Below, piece after piece: positions 62,950 to 64,000 of a stretch of DNA of 64,000 nucleotides. The translations under genes were made by a program, and so were the position numbers. The stretch is from NCBI GenBank assembly GCA_031285625.1, contig JAITVV010000017.1, positions 1-64,000 of the forward strand, given 5' to 3'. Numbering within the stretch: position 1 is the stretch's first letter; each line of letters opens with the position of its first letter. The notes under the pieces were generated by a model. The model was not told the DNA's origin. It saw nothing but the letters and a program-made list of their open reading frames with translations, and did no database searches. This stretch comes from Prevotella sp. (GTDB lineage Bacteria; Bacteroidota; Bacteroidia; Bacteroidales; Dysgonomonadaceae).

Positions 62950-64000
62950 AGCAGTTATTATACTAATGAGCCTCCTCTTCATATCTGAAATGGAGGCTCA
63001 AAATATTCAGGGTACAGATAATGGGTTTAATCTTGAAGTAACCTACCCGGGACAAGAAGGTAAAAAAATATACTTTGGGCAATACTGGAGAGGTAGCACA
63101 TACGCCCGCGACTCGGTAAAAGTGTCTGCAAGTGGCAAAGCTGTATTCTCTTCTAAAGAAAAGTATCCTGAAGGACAATACTTTATATATATAGCACCAG
63201 ACCTGAGGACTGATCTGCTAATTGGTAATGAACAAAGTAAAATACAAATAAATATCAATAGTCAGGATTATTTAAAGAGCAGCGTTTCGGGAAGTAACGA
63301 TACAAGATTATTGTGGAGTTATATGAACAAGGTTAATGAAAATGAAAGAATCATTGAAGCATTAAATGACCAGTTAGCCGACCCTAAAACTTCTTCGCAA
63401 AAGAAAGCCAGCCTTCAAAAAGAGATAGCAAAAGAAGAGGAACTGGCAGAAGCTTATATTGAAAGCCTTTTAAAAGAGAATAAAACGAGCTGGTTTACTA
63501 CCTTCCTTAAAGGTATGACCTCGGTCAATCTGCCATACCCTAATCCTAAAACAGAAAAAGAGTTTACGGATAATAAGAATTTTGGGAAAGCTCATTATTT
63601 TGATAATATAAATCTCACTGACCCTCGCTTGTGGCGAACAAACTATATGACCAGTTATATTGATACATACATGCGTCAATGGGTTGAACCGATTCCGGAT
63701 TCTTTAGCAATTGCAGCAAGTAAGTTAGTCGCAAAAACAAAAAGTAATGAAGCTTGTTTTAAAGAAATGCTGTCCTATATGGTGAATATGTCAACAACCA
63801 GTGACAGAATGGGAGACGAAAATATCTGGGCAAAGCTTTGCGAAGAATATATCTTTGATAAAAAACTTAAGTGGATCGACAGCATTCAGATGTCAGGCTT
63901 GCAATACATGTACGAGCATATAAAAAACAACCGGATAGGCATGAGAGCCCGTAATATAAAGCTCACATCAATGGATGGAAAAACAATAGAGACAAACGAT
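62939..64000 (+). CDS. Thiol-disulfide oxidoreductase-like exported protein (partial, runs off the window)
   Basis: 354 codons are open to the last base with no stop. ATG 62939 overlaps the aminopeptidase stop by 11 bases. Signal peptide MKFKAVIILMSLLFISEMEA. The N-terminal beta domain (FNLEVTYPGQEGKKIYFGQY) is DUF4369-like, the helical middle (QWVEPIPDSLAIAASKLVA, LCEEYIFDKKLKWID) is DUF5106-like, and the last visible part GMRARNIKLTSMDGKTIE looks like the start of a thioredoxin/AhpC domain. The catalytic CxxC would lie outside the window. Probably periplasmic. Confidence 0.8.
   Translation, partial: MKFKAVIILMSLLFISEMEAQNIQGTDNGFNLEVTYPGQEGKKIYFGQYWRGSTYARDSVKVSASGKAVFSSKEKYPEGQYFIYIAPDLRTDLLIGNEQSKIQININSQDYLKSSVSGSNDTRLLWSYMNKVNENERIIEALNDQLADPKTSSQKKASLQKEIAKEEELAEAYIESLLKENKTSWFTTFLKGMTSVNLPYPNPKTEKEFTDNKNFGKAHYFDNINLTDPRLWRTNYMTSYIDTYMRQWVEPIPDSLAIAASKLVAKTKSNEACFKEMLSYMVNMSTTSDRMGDENIWAKLCEEYIFDKKLKWIDSIQMSGLQYMYEHIKNNRIGMRARNIKLTSMDGKTIETND

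Overview
This AT-rich window looks like a chromosome segment of a Bacteroidales bacterium, probably near Dysgonomonas or Parabacteroides. The grounds are a SusC/SusD pair with surface lipoproteins, TonB receptors with carboxypeptidase-regulatory N-termini, a type IX (T9SS) sorting domain, repeated TAnnTTTG promoter boxes, little sign of Shine-Dalgarno sites, and a tmRNA whose tag reads GNNNYALAA. The genus is an inference. No tRNA, rRNA or CRISPR array was seen.

Left part, about 1-18,700, mostly minus strand: a 1,911-residue alpha-2-macroglobulin-like protein with a SusC-type N-terminal segment inserted in its middle; then a polysaccharide utilization locus (susC, susD, a DUF3823 lipoprotein, a glycoside hydrolase family 2 enzyme). 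Upstream of it lies a membrane-bound regulator with kelch repeats outside and a SARP-type DNA-binding region inside.

Two related sensory/transport modules lie at about 18,900-26,000 and 43,700-49,100. Each has a TonB receptor preceded by a tiny HU-head-like ORF, followed by a catalytically dead LytS-type kinase, an active LytS-type kinase and a LytTR response regulator. A third kinase/regulator pair, without a dead partner, is at 27,160-28,913. Paired short repeats exactly 21 bases apart lie upstream of three of these transcription units and are candidate LytTR sites.

The tmRNA gene ssrA (29,097-29,491) carries a 10.4-kb inserted element. The last 14 bases of ssrA plus its terminator form a 73-bp direct repeat at 29,478 and 39,805. 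Inside are a truncated tyrosine recombinase, a dehydrogenase fragment, an antitoxin-like regulator with a frameshifted AbiEii-type toxin, and an intact two-gene unit: a membrane protein with a helical cytoplasmic part, and an 1,846-residue exported TPR protein. This pair is the best candidate for an undescribed system.

Right part, 40,370-64,000: cydD/cydC, the second sensory module, a CPBP protease, an acyltransferase, an amino-acid permease, small DUF488 and SUKH proteins, proC, a T9SS-exported protein with a small membrane-anchored neighbour, then housekeeping genes (DUF4301, SpoU methyltransferase, folB, bactofilin, Xaa-Pro aminopeptidase) and a thioredoxin-like lipid/periplasmic protein cut by the window edge.
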